Of a stretch of 64,000 nt of DNA, positions 7,746-16,500 are shown in pieces. The DNA comes from Streptomyces sp. CMB-StM0423 (lineage in GTDB: Bacteria; Actinomycetota; Actinomycetes; Streptomycetales; Streptomycetaceae). The stretch is taken from the NCBI RefSeq assembly GCF_002847285.1, contig NZ_CP025407.1:620001-684000 (forward strand). The letters are read 5' to 3'. The notes under the pieces are model-generated. The model saw only the letters and a program-made list of their open reading frames with translations. It was not told the origin of the DNA and did no database searches. Made by a program: the position numbers and the translations under genes. Every line of letters begins with the position of its first letter. Position 1 is the stretch's first letter.

Positions 7746-8279
7746 ATGACCCACTCACTCCCCGCCCCGGCAGCCGGGGGCGAAGCCGCGGGCGCCGTAC
7801 GCCATCTGCGCCTGGTGCGCGAGCCCGTGCGGCACGGCGAGCGCACCGCCGACGGCAAGCCGCTCCTCGGCTACGTCGTGCTGGTGCCGCCCGGCCTCGA
7901 TCCCGCGGACCTGCTGGCCGAGGGCGCCGACGCCGCGCCGCTGCAGCGGGCGCCGCAGAGCGCGGGACCGCCGGACGCGCCGCCCGGCGGCGGGCCCGTA
8001 CGCATCGACGTGGAGCGGCGGGTGGCCGAGGTGGACGGGCAGCCGATGGACCTGACGTTCCTGGAGTTCGAGTTGCTCGCCCATCTCGTCGCCCACCCGC
8101 GGCGGGTGCACTCGCGCGAGGCGCTGGTGACCACCGTCTGGGGCTACAGCCACGTCGGCGACGGCCGCACGGTCGACGTCCACGTCGCGCGGCTGCGCCG
8201 CAAGCTCGGCGCGGCGCACCGGCACCGGATCGTGACGGTCCGGCGCATGGGCTACAAGTACGAGCCGATCGAGCCCTGA
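7746..8279 (+). CDS. Stand-alone winged-helix (OmpR-type C-terminal domain) protein
   Basis: A 177-residue protein whose residues 80-175 form an OmpR/PhoB-type DNA-binding domain: LTFLEFELLAHLVAHPRRV, SREALVTTVWGY and VDVHVARLRRKLG, ending in VRRMGYKYEP. There is no receiver domain; the first 75 residues are low-complexity with a small conserved-looking patch (LLGYVVLVPPGLDP) that could be a tiny sensor or dimer region. AGAAGGAGACC precedes ATG 7746. Its place between a sulfatase and a flavin monooxygenase suggests it regulates sulfur scavenging, perhaps through the TTCCTA/TAGGAA repeats on either side. That link is inference. The DNA-binding call is firm. Confidence 0.85.
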   Translation: MTHSLPAPAAGGEAAGAVRHLRLVREPVRHGERTADGKPLLGYVVLVPPGLDPADLLAEGADAAPLQRAPQSAGPPDAPPGGGPVRIDVERRVAEVDGQPMDLTFLEFELLAHLVAHPRRVHSREALVTTVWGYSHVGDGRTVDVHVARLRRKLGAAHRHRIVTVRRMGYKYEPIEP

Positions 8280-8347
8280 CGCGCCCCCACCTCGCCCCCC
8301 ACCTCGCCCCCATCCCGGTTCCCCCGATCCCGAAAGGCGAGCTCCCC

Positions 8348-9271
8348 ATGGCCGCCCAGCTCCACCTCTCCGCAGCCCTCGACGACGCGACCCCCGACCA
8401 CCGCCCCGCCGGGGCGGGCGGGGCGCAACCCCCGCCGCCGTACGCGCGCTGGACCCGGCTGGTGCACCTGGCCGAGCAGGGCGGTCTCGACTTCGTCACG
8501 CTCGACGGCGCGGGCGGTCCCGGGCGGCTCGACGTACTGGCCGTGCTCGCCCGGGCGGCCGGCGCCACCAGCCGCATCGGGCTCGTCCCGGCCGTCACGG
8601 CGCTGCCCGCGGGGCGGTTCGCGCCGCTGACGTCCGCGGCGGCGCGTATCGCCGTCGACGGCAGGGCCGGCTGGCTGGTACGGACCGCGCTGCCCGGCGA
8701 GGGCCCGTTCGGCACGCAGCCGCACGGCCGCGGCACGTACGCCGCCGGGGCCGGCCGGCACCCCGCCGCCCGCCGGCCCCTGTCCGCCGCCCGGCTGCGC
8801 CGGCCGCACCGGCCGCCGGTGGCGGTGGTGCTCGACGTGCACGGTCCCGACCGGCGCTGGCTGCAGGCCGCCCGGCACGCCGACGTGGTGCTCCTGGACG
8901 CCGAGCACCCCGCCGCCGCCCAGGTGTGCCGCGCGGCGCTCAAGCACCAGGCGGCGGCCGCGGGCCGCGATCCGCACGCCCTGCGGGTGCTGCTGCGCCT
9001 CGGGGTCGACCTCGGCCGGGGCGGCGGGCGCGGGCTGCGGCCGCGGGCGGAGACGCTGCACTTCGCCGGGCCGCCTGCCGAACTGGCCGGGCTGCTGGCG
9101 GAGTGGCACGCGGAGGGGGTGGCCGACGGATTCCACCTGCTGCCGGCGCACGCGGCCACCGATCTGCTCGCGGTCGTGTACGGGCTGGTGCCGAAGCTGC
9201 GCGAGCGCGGGGTGTTCCGCTCCGGCTACCGCGGGCGGACGCTCCGCGAGCACCTGGCACCGACCGCCTGA
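8348..9271 (+). CDS. LLM-class flavin-dependent monooxygenase, shortened
   Basis: The 307-residue product resembles luciferase-like monooxygenases of the alkanesulfonate/nitrilotriacetate group: GLDFVTLDG near residue 48, LAVLARAAGATSRIGLVPAV near 68, and the C-terminal ETLHFAGPPAELAGLLAEWH with ADGFHLLPA. Typical members are 350-450 residues; here the middle of the barrel is condensed to a short Arg/Gly/Ala-rich segment around residues 120-155, so flavin or substrate binding may be altered. In a sulfur cluster such enzymes desulfonate organosulfur compounds with FMNH2 and oxygen. It follows the winged-helix gene by 68 bp with a weak GAAAGGCGAG ribosome site, and two hairpins end the unit. 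Confidence 0.75.
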   Translation: MAAQLHLSAALDDATPDHRPAGAGGAQPPPPYARWTRLVHLAEQGGLDFVTLDGAGGPGRLDVLAVLARAAGATSRIGLVPAVTALPAGRFAPLTSAAARIAVDGRAGWLVRTALPGEGPFGTQPHGRGTYAAGAGRHPAARRPLSAARLRRPHRPPVAVVLDVHGPDRRWLQAARHADVVLLDAEHPAAAQVCRAALKHQAAAAGRDPHALRVLLRLGVDLGRGGGRGLRPRAETLHFAGPPAELAGLLAEWHAEGVADGFHLLPAHAATDLLAVVYGLVPKLRERGVFRSGYRGRTLREHLAPTA

Positions 9272-9339
9272 CCGCCGGCCGGCCGCGGCCCGCCCGACCG
9301 CCGGCCCCCGCGGGAGGACCGGGGCGCCGGCAACGCAGC

Positions 9340-9372
9340 GGCCCCGTATGGCTCAGCGAGCCGTACGGGGCC
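9340..9372 (+). terminator. Strong hairpin terminator after LLM gene
   Basis: Arms GGCCCCGTATGGCTC and GAGCCGTACGGGGCC pair over 15 positions (one G-U) around a 3-base loop, 68 bp past the LLM stop. Confidence 0.65.
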
Positions 9373-9517
9373 GTTGCCGTGCGCCTCCAGGGCCCCCGCC
9401 GGCGGTGCTGGCACCGGCCGGGGCGTCCTGAGGGGGCGTACGCCGGTCACGTACACGCGCTTCCGCGCACCCGGGCGGGCGCGCCGGCGGCGGCCGACGG
9501 GAGCCGGGAGCAGGGGA

Positions 9518-9559
9518 GCAGGGCCCTTCGCACTCCTCCGGGTTAGCGAAGGGCCCTGC
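9518..9559. terminator. Second strong hairpin between sulfur units
   Basis: A perfect 14-bp stem (GCAGGGCCCTTCGC / GCGAAGGGCCCTGC) with a 14-base loop. It is the second hairpin in the 485-bp gap 9272-9756, which otherwise holds only the inverted repeat at 9621 and a 5' leader with its own hairpin; no further reading frame there is convincing. The two hairpins isolate the FAD/TPR gene from the upstream unit. Confidence 0.55.
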
Positions 9560-9620
9560 CCGTCTGTATGGAGCCCGGCGCGGCTCCGCGTCTCCGCAGT
9601 CCGCTCACCGTCTCCGACCG

Positions 9621-9652
9621 ATTCCTAGTATTCCCATCGGTGTGCTAGGAAT
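9621..9652. promoter_or_regulatory. Inverted repeat ATTCCTAG-N16-CTAGGAAT before FAD/TPR gene
   Basis: An exact 8-bp inverted repeat lies about 105 bp upstream of the preferred GTG start at 9757. It shares TTCCTA/TAGGAA arms with the repeat before the sulfur leader peptide (6047-6073) but has a wider spacer (16 against 9 bp). Suggests both units answer to the same regulator. Confidence 0.5.
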
Positions 9653-9672
9653 TATGGAAGCAGTAGCCTCGT

Positions 9673-9715
9673 CGCGTCAACAGGTGCCCGGGGGTGGACC
9701 GGTCCCCGGGACGCG
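9673..9715 (+). promoter_or_regulatory. 5'-leader hairpin of FAD/TPR gene
   Basis: CCCGGGG (9687-9693) pairs with CCCCGGG (9704-9710), and CGCGT (9673-9677) pairs with the adjoining ACGCG (9711-9715), leaving a 9-base bulge. The structure sits in the likely untranslated leader 42 bp before GTG 9757 and could act as an attenuator or a stability element. No known riboswitch class is recognised. Confidence 0.3.
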
Positions 9716-9756
9716 AGATCATGGACGAGTCCGTTCCCGGCTTAGCTGGAGGTACC

Positions 9757-12498
9757 GTGGCCGCGCCTTCTTCTCCCCCCGCCGCTGGTCCCACCCGCCA
9801 CGTCGTGGCCGTCGTCGGCGCGGGCGCCGCGGGGGCCCTGACCGCGATGCAGCTCTGCGAGACCGCGATCCGGCGCAGCACGCCGCTGGAGCTGGTGCTG
9901 ATCGACCCGGCGCCGGAGGCGGGCCGCGGCATCGCGTACGCCACCCCCGACCCGCGGCACCGGCTGAACGTCCCGGCCGGCGGCATGAGCTGCTACCCGG
10001 ACGACCCCACGCACTTCGTGCGCTGGCTCCGCGCCCACGGCGAGCCGGACGCCTCCGCCTGCGACTTCGTCTCCCGGCACCGCTTCGGCGCCTATCTCGC
10101 CGACTCCCTCGGCCAGGCCGTCATCCGGGCCCACGGCACCGTCGCGGTGAGCCGGCTGCGGACGAAGGCGACGGGCTGTACGTGGACCGCCGGCGGGCGC
10201 GCCGCCCTGCGCCTCGCCGACGGTCGCACCCAGCGGGCCGACAGCGTCGTCATCGCCACCGGACCCACGCCCGGCCCCCGCGGCTGGGCTCCGGCGGTCC
10301 TGCGTGCCAGCGACCGCTTCGTCCCCGACCCCTGGGCGCCCGGCGCCCTCGACCCGCTCGCCGGGGACGCCCACGCCGCCGCCGACGTGCTGCTCGTCGG
10401 CACCGGCCTGACGGCCGTGGACATGGCGCTGAGCCTGGAGCGGTCCGGCCGCCGCGTGCATGCCGTCTCCCGCGGCGGCGAACTGCCCCGCCCGCACGCC
10501 CTGACCGCGCTGCCGCCCCTCCAGGCGGACCCCGGCCTGCCCGGCCTGCCGCTGGCGCAACTGCGCGCCGCCGTACGCCGCCACGTGGCCGCCGCCGTCC
10601 GCGCCCACGGCGACTGGCGCCCCGCCGTGGACGGGCTGCGCCCGCTGACGCAGGCGATGTGGGCCCGGCTCTCCGACGACGACCGGGCCGACTTCCTGGC
10701 CCGCGACGCCTCCCGCTGGAACGTCCACCGGCACCGCATGCCCCCGGCCACCGCGGAGTCCGTGCAGCGGGCCCTGGCCGCGCGGCGGCTGCGGCTGCAC
10801 ACCGGGCAGGTGCGGGACGTCGCCGAGGTTCCCGGCGGCGGCCTGGCCGTCACCCTGAGCGGCGGCCGGACGCTGCACGTCGGCTGGGTGGTCGACTGCA
10901 CGGGGCCCGGGCTGCGCGTCGAGGAGTGCGCCGACCCGCTGTGGCGGGGGCTGCTCGCGGACGGCACGGCCATGCCGGGCCCGCTGGGCATCGGGGTGGC
11001 CACCGACGGCGGCCGGCTGCGCCCGGGCCGTGCCCCGGCGATACGGGCCGGCTCCCCCGCCGCCGCTCCCCCGCCGCTGTTCACCCTCGGCGCCGCCCGC
11101 CGCGGCGAGCTGTGGGAGACCACCGCCGTGCCGGAGATCCGGGTCCAGGCCGCCGAGGTCGCCGCCGCCGTGCTGGAGCCGCTGCGCGAGCCGGTACGGG
11201 GCCGGCGCCGGCCCACCGACATCAACGGCCTGCCCGTCTCCACGCACGCCGCTGCCGCCGCCGCGTACCGCACGGGCCTGGAGCGGCTGCTGAAGGTCCG
11301 CGCGGGCGCCGAGACCGCGCTCGCCCGCGCCGTGGAGCTGGACCCGGGCTTTGCGCTGGGGCACGCCGCGCTCGCGCTCGTCGGGCACGAGTGCGGCGCG
11401 GACGTCGACGTGCCGCGGGCGCTGGCCGACGCGCAGCGCGCGGCGCGCGAGCGCGCGGACGAGCGCGAGCGGGCCTTCGTGGAGGTCGTCACCCGCCGGA
11501 TCGCCGGCTCCGGCGGCGACGAGGCGCTGACCCGGCACCTGGCCGCGTACCCGGGCGACGCCCTGGCGCTGAGCGTCGCCGTGCCGACCATCGCGTTCTC
11601 CGGCGTCACCGACCTGGACGGCGCGATGGCCCGCCGGCTGGTGGAGCGCACCACGTCCGCGTACGAGGGGCACTGGTTCCACACCTCGCTGCTGGCCTTC
11701 ATGCGCCAGGACGACGGCCGCTTCGACGAGGCCGGGGAGCTGGCCCGCCGGGCGCTGGCCGTGGAGCCGGCCGCGGGCCACGCCGTGCACGCGCTCGCCC
11801 ACGTGCACTACGAGACCGGGGCCCACGAGCGCGGGCGGGACTGGCTGGACGGCTGGATCGGCGACCAGGGCCGCGGTGCCACGCACCGGGCGCACTTCTC
11901 CTGGCACGTCGCCCTGCACGAGCTGGCACTGGACGACCCGGACGCGGTACGGCGGCGCTGGTTCGCCCAGTTGGCGCCGGGCCGGGTGAACGGGGTGCGG
12001 GCGCTGGTGGACTCGGGGTCGCTGCTGTGGCGGGCCCGGATGTCGGGGTGCTGGACCGGCGAGCAGCCCGTGGAGGGCGTGCTGGCGGCGGTCGAGCGGG
12101 AGGTCGTGGAGCGGCCGGCGACGCCGTTCACCGCGATGCACGGCGCGGTGGCGCTGACCGCCGCGGGCGACCTGGCGGCGCTGCGCCGGCTGCGTACGCA
12201 CGCGGCGGGCGCGGACCCGGTGCAGCGCGAGGTCGTGGCCCCCCTCTGCGAGGCGCTGGAGGCGGTGCTGGAGGAGCGCTGGCCGGACGCGGTGGCGCGG
12301 CTGGAGTCGATCCGGCCGGTGCTGCGCAAGGTCGGCGGCAGCGCGGCGCAGCGCGAAGTGGTGGAGGAGACGCTGCTGTTCGCGCTGGTGTCGGGCGGCC
12401 GGTGCGAGGCGGCCAGACGGCTGCTGGAGACCCGGCTGGACCGCCGTGACTCCCCCGCCGACCACCGCCGCCTCGCGGCGCTGCCCGGGCTCGACTGA
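9757..12498 (+). CDS. FAD/NAD(P)-binding protein fused to TPR (TTC38-like) domain
   Basis: A 913-residue two-part protein. Residues 15-490 are an FAD/NAD(P)-binding domain of the NAD_binding_9 kind: VVAVVGAGAAG near residue 21 binds FAD, RLNVPAGGMSCYPDDPTHF follows near 70, a second Rossmann motif VGTGLTAVDMALSL is near 214, and INGLPVSTHAA closes the domain near 490. Residues 495-913 are helical tetratricopeptide-like repeats resembling TTC38 proteins: ALARAVELDPGFALGHAALA, ARRALAVEPAAGHAVHALAH and FSWHVALHELAL. GTG 9757 is chosen for its GGAGG site 5 bp upstream; ATG 9721 in frame would include a TTA codon. The reaction is unknown; neighbours suggest organosulfur oxidation. The fusion is unusual. 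Confidence 0.82.
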   Translation: MAAPSSPPAAGPTRHVVAVVGAGAAGALTAMQLCETAIRRSTPLELVLIDPAPEAGRGIAYATPDPRHRLNVPAGGMSCYPDDPTHFVRWLRAHGEPDASACDFVSRHRFGAYLADSLGQAVIRAHGTVAVSRLRTKATGCTWTAGGRAALRLADGRTQRADSVVIATGPTPGPRGWAPAVLRASDRFVPDPWAPGALDPLAGDAHAAADVLLVGTGLTAVDMALSLERSGRRVHAVSRGGELPRPHALTALPPLQADPGLPGLPLAQLRAAVRRHVAAAVRAHGDWRPAVDGLRPLTQAMWARLSDDDRADFLARDASRWNVHRHRMPPATAESVQRALAARRLRLHTGQVRDVAEVPGGGLAVTLSGGRTLHVGWVVDCTGPGLRVEECADPLWRGLLADGTAMPGPLGIGVATDGGRLRPGRAPAIRAGSPAAAPPPLFTLGAARRGELWETTAVPEIRVQAAEVAAAVLEPLREPVRGRRRPTDINGLPVSTHAAAAAAYRTGLERLLKVRAGAETALARAVELDPGFALGHAALALVGHECGADVDVPRALADAQRAARERADERERAFVEVVTRRIAGSGGDEALTRHLAAYPGDALALSVAVPTIAFSGVTDLDGAMARRLVERTTSAYEGHWFHTSLLAFMRQDDGRFDEAGELARRALAVEPAAGHAVHALAHVHYETGAHERGRDWLDGWIGDQGRGATHRAHFSWHVALHELALDDPDAVRRRWFAQLAPGRVNGVRALVDSGSLLWRARMSGCWTGEQPVEGVLAAVEREVVERPATPFTAMHGAVALTAAGDLAALRRLRTHAAGADPVQREVVAPLCEALEAVLEERWPDAVARLESIRPVLRKVGGSAAQREVVEETLLFALVSGGRCEAARRLLETRLDRRDSPADHRRLAALPGLD

Positions 12499-12560
12499 CG
12501 TCCGTACGGCACGGCCGGCCCGTACGGCACCGTCCCACGGGCGGCGGCGTACGGGCGCGC

Positions 12561-13337
12561 TCAGTCTTCCGCGGCCTCGGGCCGCAGGGGGCGCCAGTAC
12601 TGGCGGGTGCCCTCCTCGCGCACCACGTGGCCGAGGCGCTGCACCTCCTCGCGCAGTTCCTCCGCGTCGGTGGCGTTCTTCTTCGTGAGCGCGTGCTCCC
12701 GGGCCTTCAGCACGGCGTTGGCCGCCGCGGACAGCTCCGCGGAGTCGCGGACCCAGCGGTGGTAGCAGCCGGCGTACGGGTCCTCGTGCAGCCACCGGTA
12801 GCCGTGCGCGGTGAAGCCGCGGGCGAGGTCGGCGGGCTCCAGGTCGGTGGGCCTGCGCAGCAGTTGGCGGGAGGCGGCGTCGAGGATCACCAGCCGGTCC
12901 TTGTCAAGGAAGGCGGCGGCGACCTCGGCGCGGGCCAGGATGCGGGACTCGCCGTCCTTGTCGATCCGTACGGTGTCGTCCTCGAAGGTCACGCGCATCG
13001 CCAGCACGTACACGAGGAGCCCGCCGGCCAGCCCCAGCACCAGCCCCACGACGGGGCCCGCGACCGCGGTCCAGCCGTCGTCGAAGGAGGCCACCAGCTC
13101 GAACGGCCCCTTCATCGGCGCCCACTTCAGCCCCGCGACCTCGTCCGCGACGCGCGGGACGAGCCAGCCGAGGAAGAGGCCGAGCGCCGGCAGACCGGCG
13201 AGCAGCAGCAGGCGGTACAGCAGGCCCGGGCCCACGGTGGCGGCGGCGCGCTTGGCGAGGCGGTCGCCGTCGGGATCGCCGTCGGGTTCGCCGCCGTCGC
13301 GGTCGTCACGGGACATCGCGGGTGCTCCGGAATCCAT
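12561..13337 (-). CDS. Two-TM membrane protein (YqeB-like)
   Basis: A 258-residue membrane protein. After a polar Asp/Gly-rich N-terminus, hydrophobic segments lie near residues 35-60 (LLYRLLLLAGLPALGLFLGW) and 90-115 (VVGLVLGLAGGLLVYVLAM), followed by a soluble domain beginning VTFEDDTVRIDKDGE that looks like a bacterial PH-type beta domain, then a helical Tyr/Trp-rich tail (GYRWLHEDPYAGCYHRW). This arrangement resembles YqeB-like proteins of unknown function. ATG 13337 follows GGAAGGACGACCGACG; an in-frame ATG at 13316 is possible. It is convergent with the FAD/TPR gene and has no evident operon partner. Confidence 0.7.
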   Translation of the reverse strand: MDSGAPAMSRDDRDGGEPDGDPDGDRLAKRAAATVGPGLLYRLLLLAGLPALGLFLGWLVPRVADEVAGLKWAPMKGPFELVASFDDGWTAVAGPVVGLVLGLAGGLLVYVLAMRVTFEDDTVRIDKDGESRILARAEVAAAFLDKDRLVILDAASRQLLRRPTDLEPADLARGFTAHGYRWLHEDPYAGCYHRWVRDSAELSAAANAVLKAREHALTKKNATDAEELREEVQRLGHVVREEGTRQYWRPLRPEAAED

Positions 13338-13474
13338 CGTCGGTCGTCCTTCCTGCCGGTCCCCGGCGACGCTACGGACGCGGGGCGGGGCGGCGGATCG
13401 GCCGAAGGTCTGCGGAGCGCGGCGGCGGGTACGACTTTGGTCGCTTCCCCGCGGGCGGGGGTGCCGTAAGAGAA

Positions 13475-13506
13475 CCGGCCCCGGAGCCGTGGGGCTCCGG
13501 GGCCGG
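13475..13506 (-). terminator. Hairpin terminator of PA14/DUF1080 gene
   Basis: A perfect 14-bp stem (CCGGCCCCGGAGCC / GGCTCCGGGGCCGG) with a 4-base loop, 17 bp beyond the stop of the minus-strand gene ending at 13524. Confidence 0.65.
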
Positions 13507-13523
13507 CTGGGCTCACCGCCGAA

Positions 13524-16500
13524 TCACAGGGGCTGGACGGTGATGTTGCGGTAGCGGACCGCGTTGCCGTGGTCCTGGAGCCGGATGGCGCCGGCGACCG
13601 GCGTCTCCGGTTTCCCGGCCCCGGTGGGGCCGTCGACGGCGACGTCGTCCTGGACCTTGACGCCGTTCCACACCACCGAGATACGTGCGTCCTCGGTCTT
13701 CTTGCCGTCCGCGTCGAAGCGGGCGGCGCGGAAGGTGATGTCGTACGTCTGCCAGGTCCCCGGCGGCTTCGCCGCGTTCACGTCGGCCGCCTTCTTCTTG
13801 TAGATGGCGGCGGCGTCGTCGTTCGCCAGCGGGTCCTTGCCGTACGAGTCGAGGATCTGGACCTCGTACCGCTCCTGGAGGTACACGCCGCTGTTGGCGC
13901 GGTTCTGCCCGGTGACGTCCGGCGGCAGTTCGGGCAGCCAGAACTCCACGTGCAGCTTGAAGTCCTCGTACGCCTTCTTGGTGCGGATGTCGCCGCAGCA
14001 GACCTCCATGGCCTCGCCGTCGAGCAGCGGCCACTCCGGCGTCCTGCCGTCCACGTGCTGGAAGGCGGAGCGGTCCGCGCCGTCGAAGAGCGTGACGGGC
14101 TCGCCGCTGCGGTGGACGCTGATCATGTCGAGGTTGACGTGCCCGGTGTCGTCGCCCTCGTTGACGTAGCGGATGGTGTTCCTGCCCGCGCGCAGCGAGA
14201 CCTTCTCGGTCTTGGTCGTCCACTCCTTCCAGGTGCCGGTGGACGCGAGCTGCGCCTGCTTCACCTTGGTGCCGTTGACGTACATGCTGACCGTCTTGGT
14301 GCCGGTGAAGGGGTTCGGGCCGTTGGAGTAGCGCAGTCCGACGTCGTAGGTGCCTCCCTTCGCGGTCGTGACGTCGAACGTGGTGGAGGCGCCCTTGGTG
14401 CCGTAGCCGGCGACGAAGCCGCGGCCGGAGTGGCCGGCGTGTTCGTCGGCGAGTTCCGCGCCGCCGTCGAGCCGGCCTTCCTCGGCCTCGTACGCGGTGG
14501 GCACGCGCTCCTCGTCACCGGGGATGTTGTTCAGCGTGTACCACGCCTCGGTGCTCCAGAGCTCCTGGCCGCCCTCGGCGGTGAACGGGCGCGGGGAGCG
14601 CACGTGCACCACGTGGCCGGGCTTCAGGCCGGGGATCTGCAGGGTGACCTTCTTGCGGTCGTCCGACAGCTTCGCGGAGGTCACCGGCAGCACCTCCTCG
14701 TCCACCTTGGGCCCGCCGTACTCGGGGGTGGGGACGTAGCGCCACTGGGTGACCGAGTAGCTCTCGGCGAGCGCGTCGGCGGTCTCCTGCGACAGCGGCT
14801 TGGTGTAGCTCATCTCGAAGCCGGTCTCGGTGGCGTCCATGGAGACGATGTCGAACGCCTCGTTCCCGCCGGGCGTCAGCTTCTGCAGGCCGTGCTTCAG
14901 CTTGCCCGGCTGGCCCCAGTTGCCGCCCGCGCCCAGGCCGCCGGCGTAGATCGCGCCGTCGGGGCCCATGCTGATGCGGTTGACGCCGGCCTCCAGGCCC
15001 TGGGTCATGCGGAAGACCGCGCCCTGGTACTCACCCTTGACCTTCTGCAGGTCGGCCCGCTGGATGCCGCCGTAGGTGACGTCGCCGAAGAGGAGCTGGC
15101 CCGCGAACGTGCCCTTGTCCATGTACAGCGGCGTGCTGGGCGAGTTGGCTATCTCGTTCTGCGGCAGCCAGAGCACGGGCTGGGTGACGGGCTGGTCGTC
15201 GAACGGCCCGTCGGGGTTGGTGTAGTGGTTGAAGAAGCGGTCCTGCTTGATGTGCAGGAGCTTCGACGACGGCAGCCAGCCGCCCTGGTTGTCGAGGACG
15301 AACATGTCGTCCTGCGGCCCCCAGCCGATGCCGTTGGGGGTGCGCAGACCGCCGGCCACGTAACTGACCTTGCCCGTCTTGCGGTTGACCTTGATGGTCG
15401 TGCCGCGGTTCTCGGAGGGCTGCGGGTCGGTGGTGGCGCCGCCGTAGTTGATGGCGACGGAGAGGTTCAGGTAGAAGAACCCGTCCCTGTAGAGCAGGCC
15501 GAAGGCGAACTCGTGGAAGTTGTCGCTGAACGGCCAGGTGGCGACGGTCTCGTACGCGTCGGTGACCTCGTCGCCGTCGTTGTCCTTCAGCCGCGTCAGC
15601 TCGTGCTTCTGCGAGACGTAGAGGTCGCCGTCGACGTACTTGATGCCCTGCGGCTCCTTCAGGCCCTCGGCGACCTTCTTCACCGTCACCTTCTCCGGCG
15701 AGGTGTCGCCGGTGACGTTGTCGAGGAGGTACACCTCGCCGGTGACGTTGTCGGTGCCGCCCCAGGTGGTCACCGCGAGCCGGTCGTCCGGCAGCCAGTC
15801 CATCGCGGTGACCTGCGGCTCGAAGCCGTCGGGGCGCAGGTCGGTCAGCTTGAAGTCCGGGTGGACGCTGTTCAGCGGCAGACCGTCGCCGGGCGAGTCG
15901 GTGTAGCCCTCGCACTCCTTGCGGCCCGGCGCGGTGACGCGGACGACGCCGACGTCGGTGCTGAGCACCGAGTTCGGCACGGTGGTGAAGCCACCGGCGC
16001 CCGGAGGCTGCCAGGCCAGGGTGACCTGCTGGCCGCCGCCGCGCTCGAAGTGCTCGATGAAGAGCGAGTGGTAGCCGGCGGTCAGCTCGACGGTGCCGTC
16101 CTTGGGGGGATCGGTGCCGTGCAGCCCGTCGTGGTCGATGACGACCTGGTTGTCGATGAGCAGCCGAGAGCCGTCGTCGCTGGTGAGGCGGAAGGTGTAC
16201 GTGCCGTTCTGGGGCACGTTGATGTTGGCGATGGTGTGCGAGACGAAGTTGTCCTCGAAACCGAAGTCCCCGGCGGTCGAGAAGTCGATCTGCGGCATGA
16301 GCTTGTCGACGTTCGGGGTCTGCGCGGGCTTGAGCGTGCAGATCTCGTCGAGCGGGACCTGCACGTCGTACGTGCGCAGCGTCACGCCTGGCTCCTGCGG
16401 GGGGAGTTCGGCGAAGGGCTGGTTCTGCGGGCCGGGGGCCCGTTCGGCACCGGGTGCCGGATCAGGTGCGGGATCGGCGCCGGCGGGTGCGGCCCAGACC

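Noticed and set aside
9272..9620. Search for a second Cys leader peptide in the gap before the FAD/TPR gene
   Set aside because: No short frame with an R-x-H-V-D core and terminal Cys was found; only hairpins are present.
9742..12795. 1017-residue minus-strand frame opposite the FAD/TPR gene
   Set aside because: Compositional shadow; no motifs, and it runs across the intergenic region and the start of the next gene.
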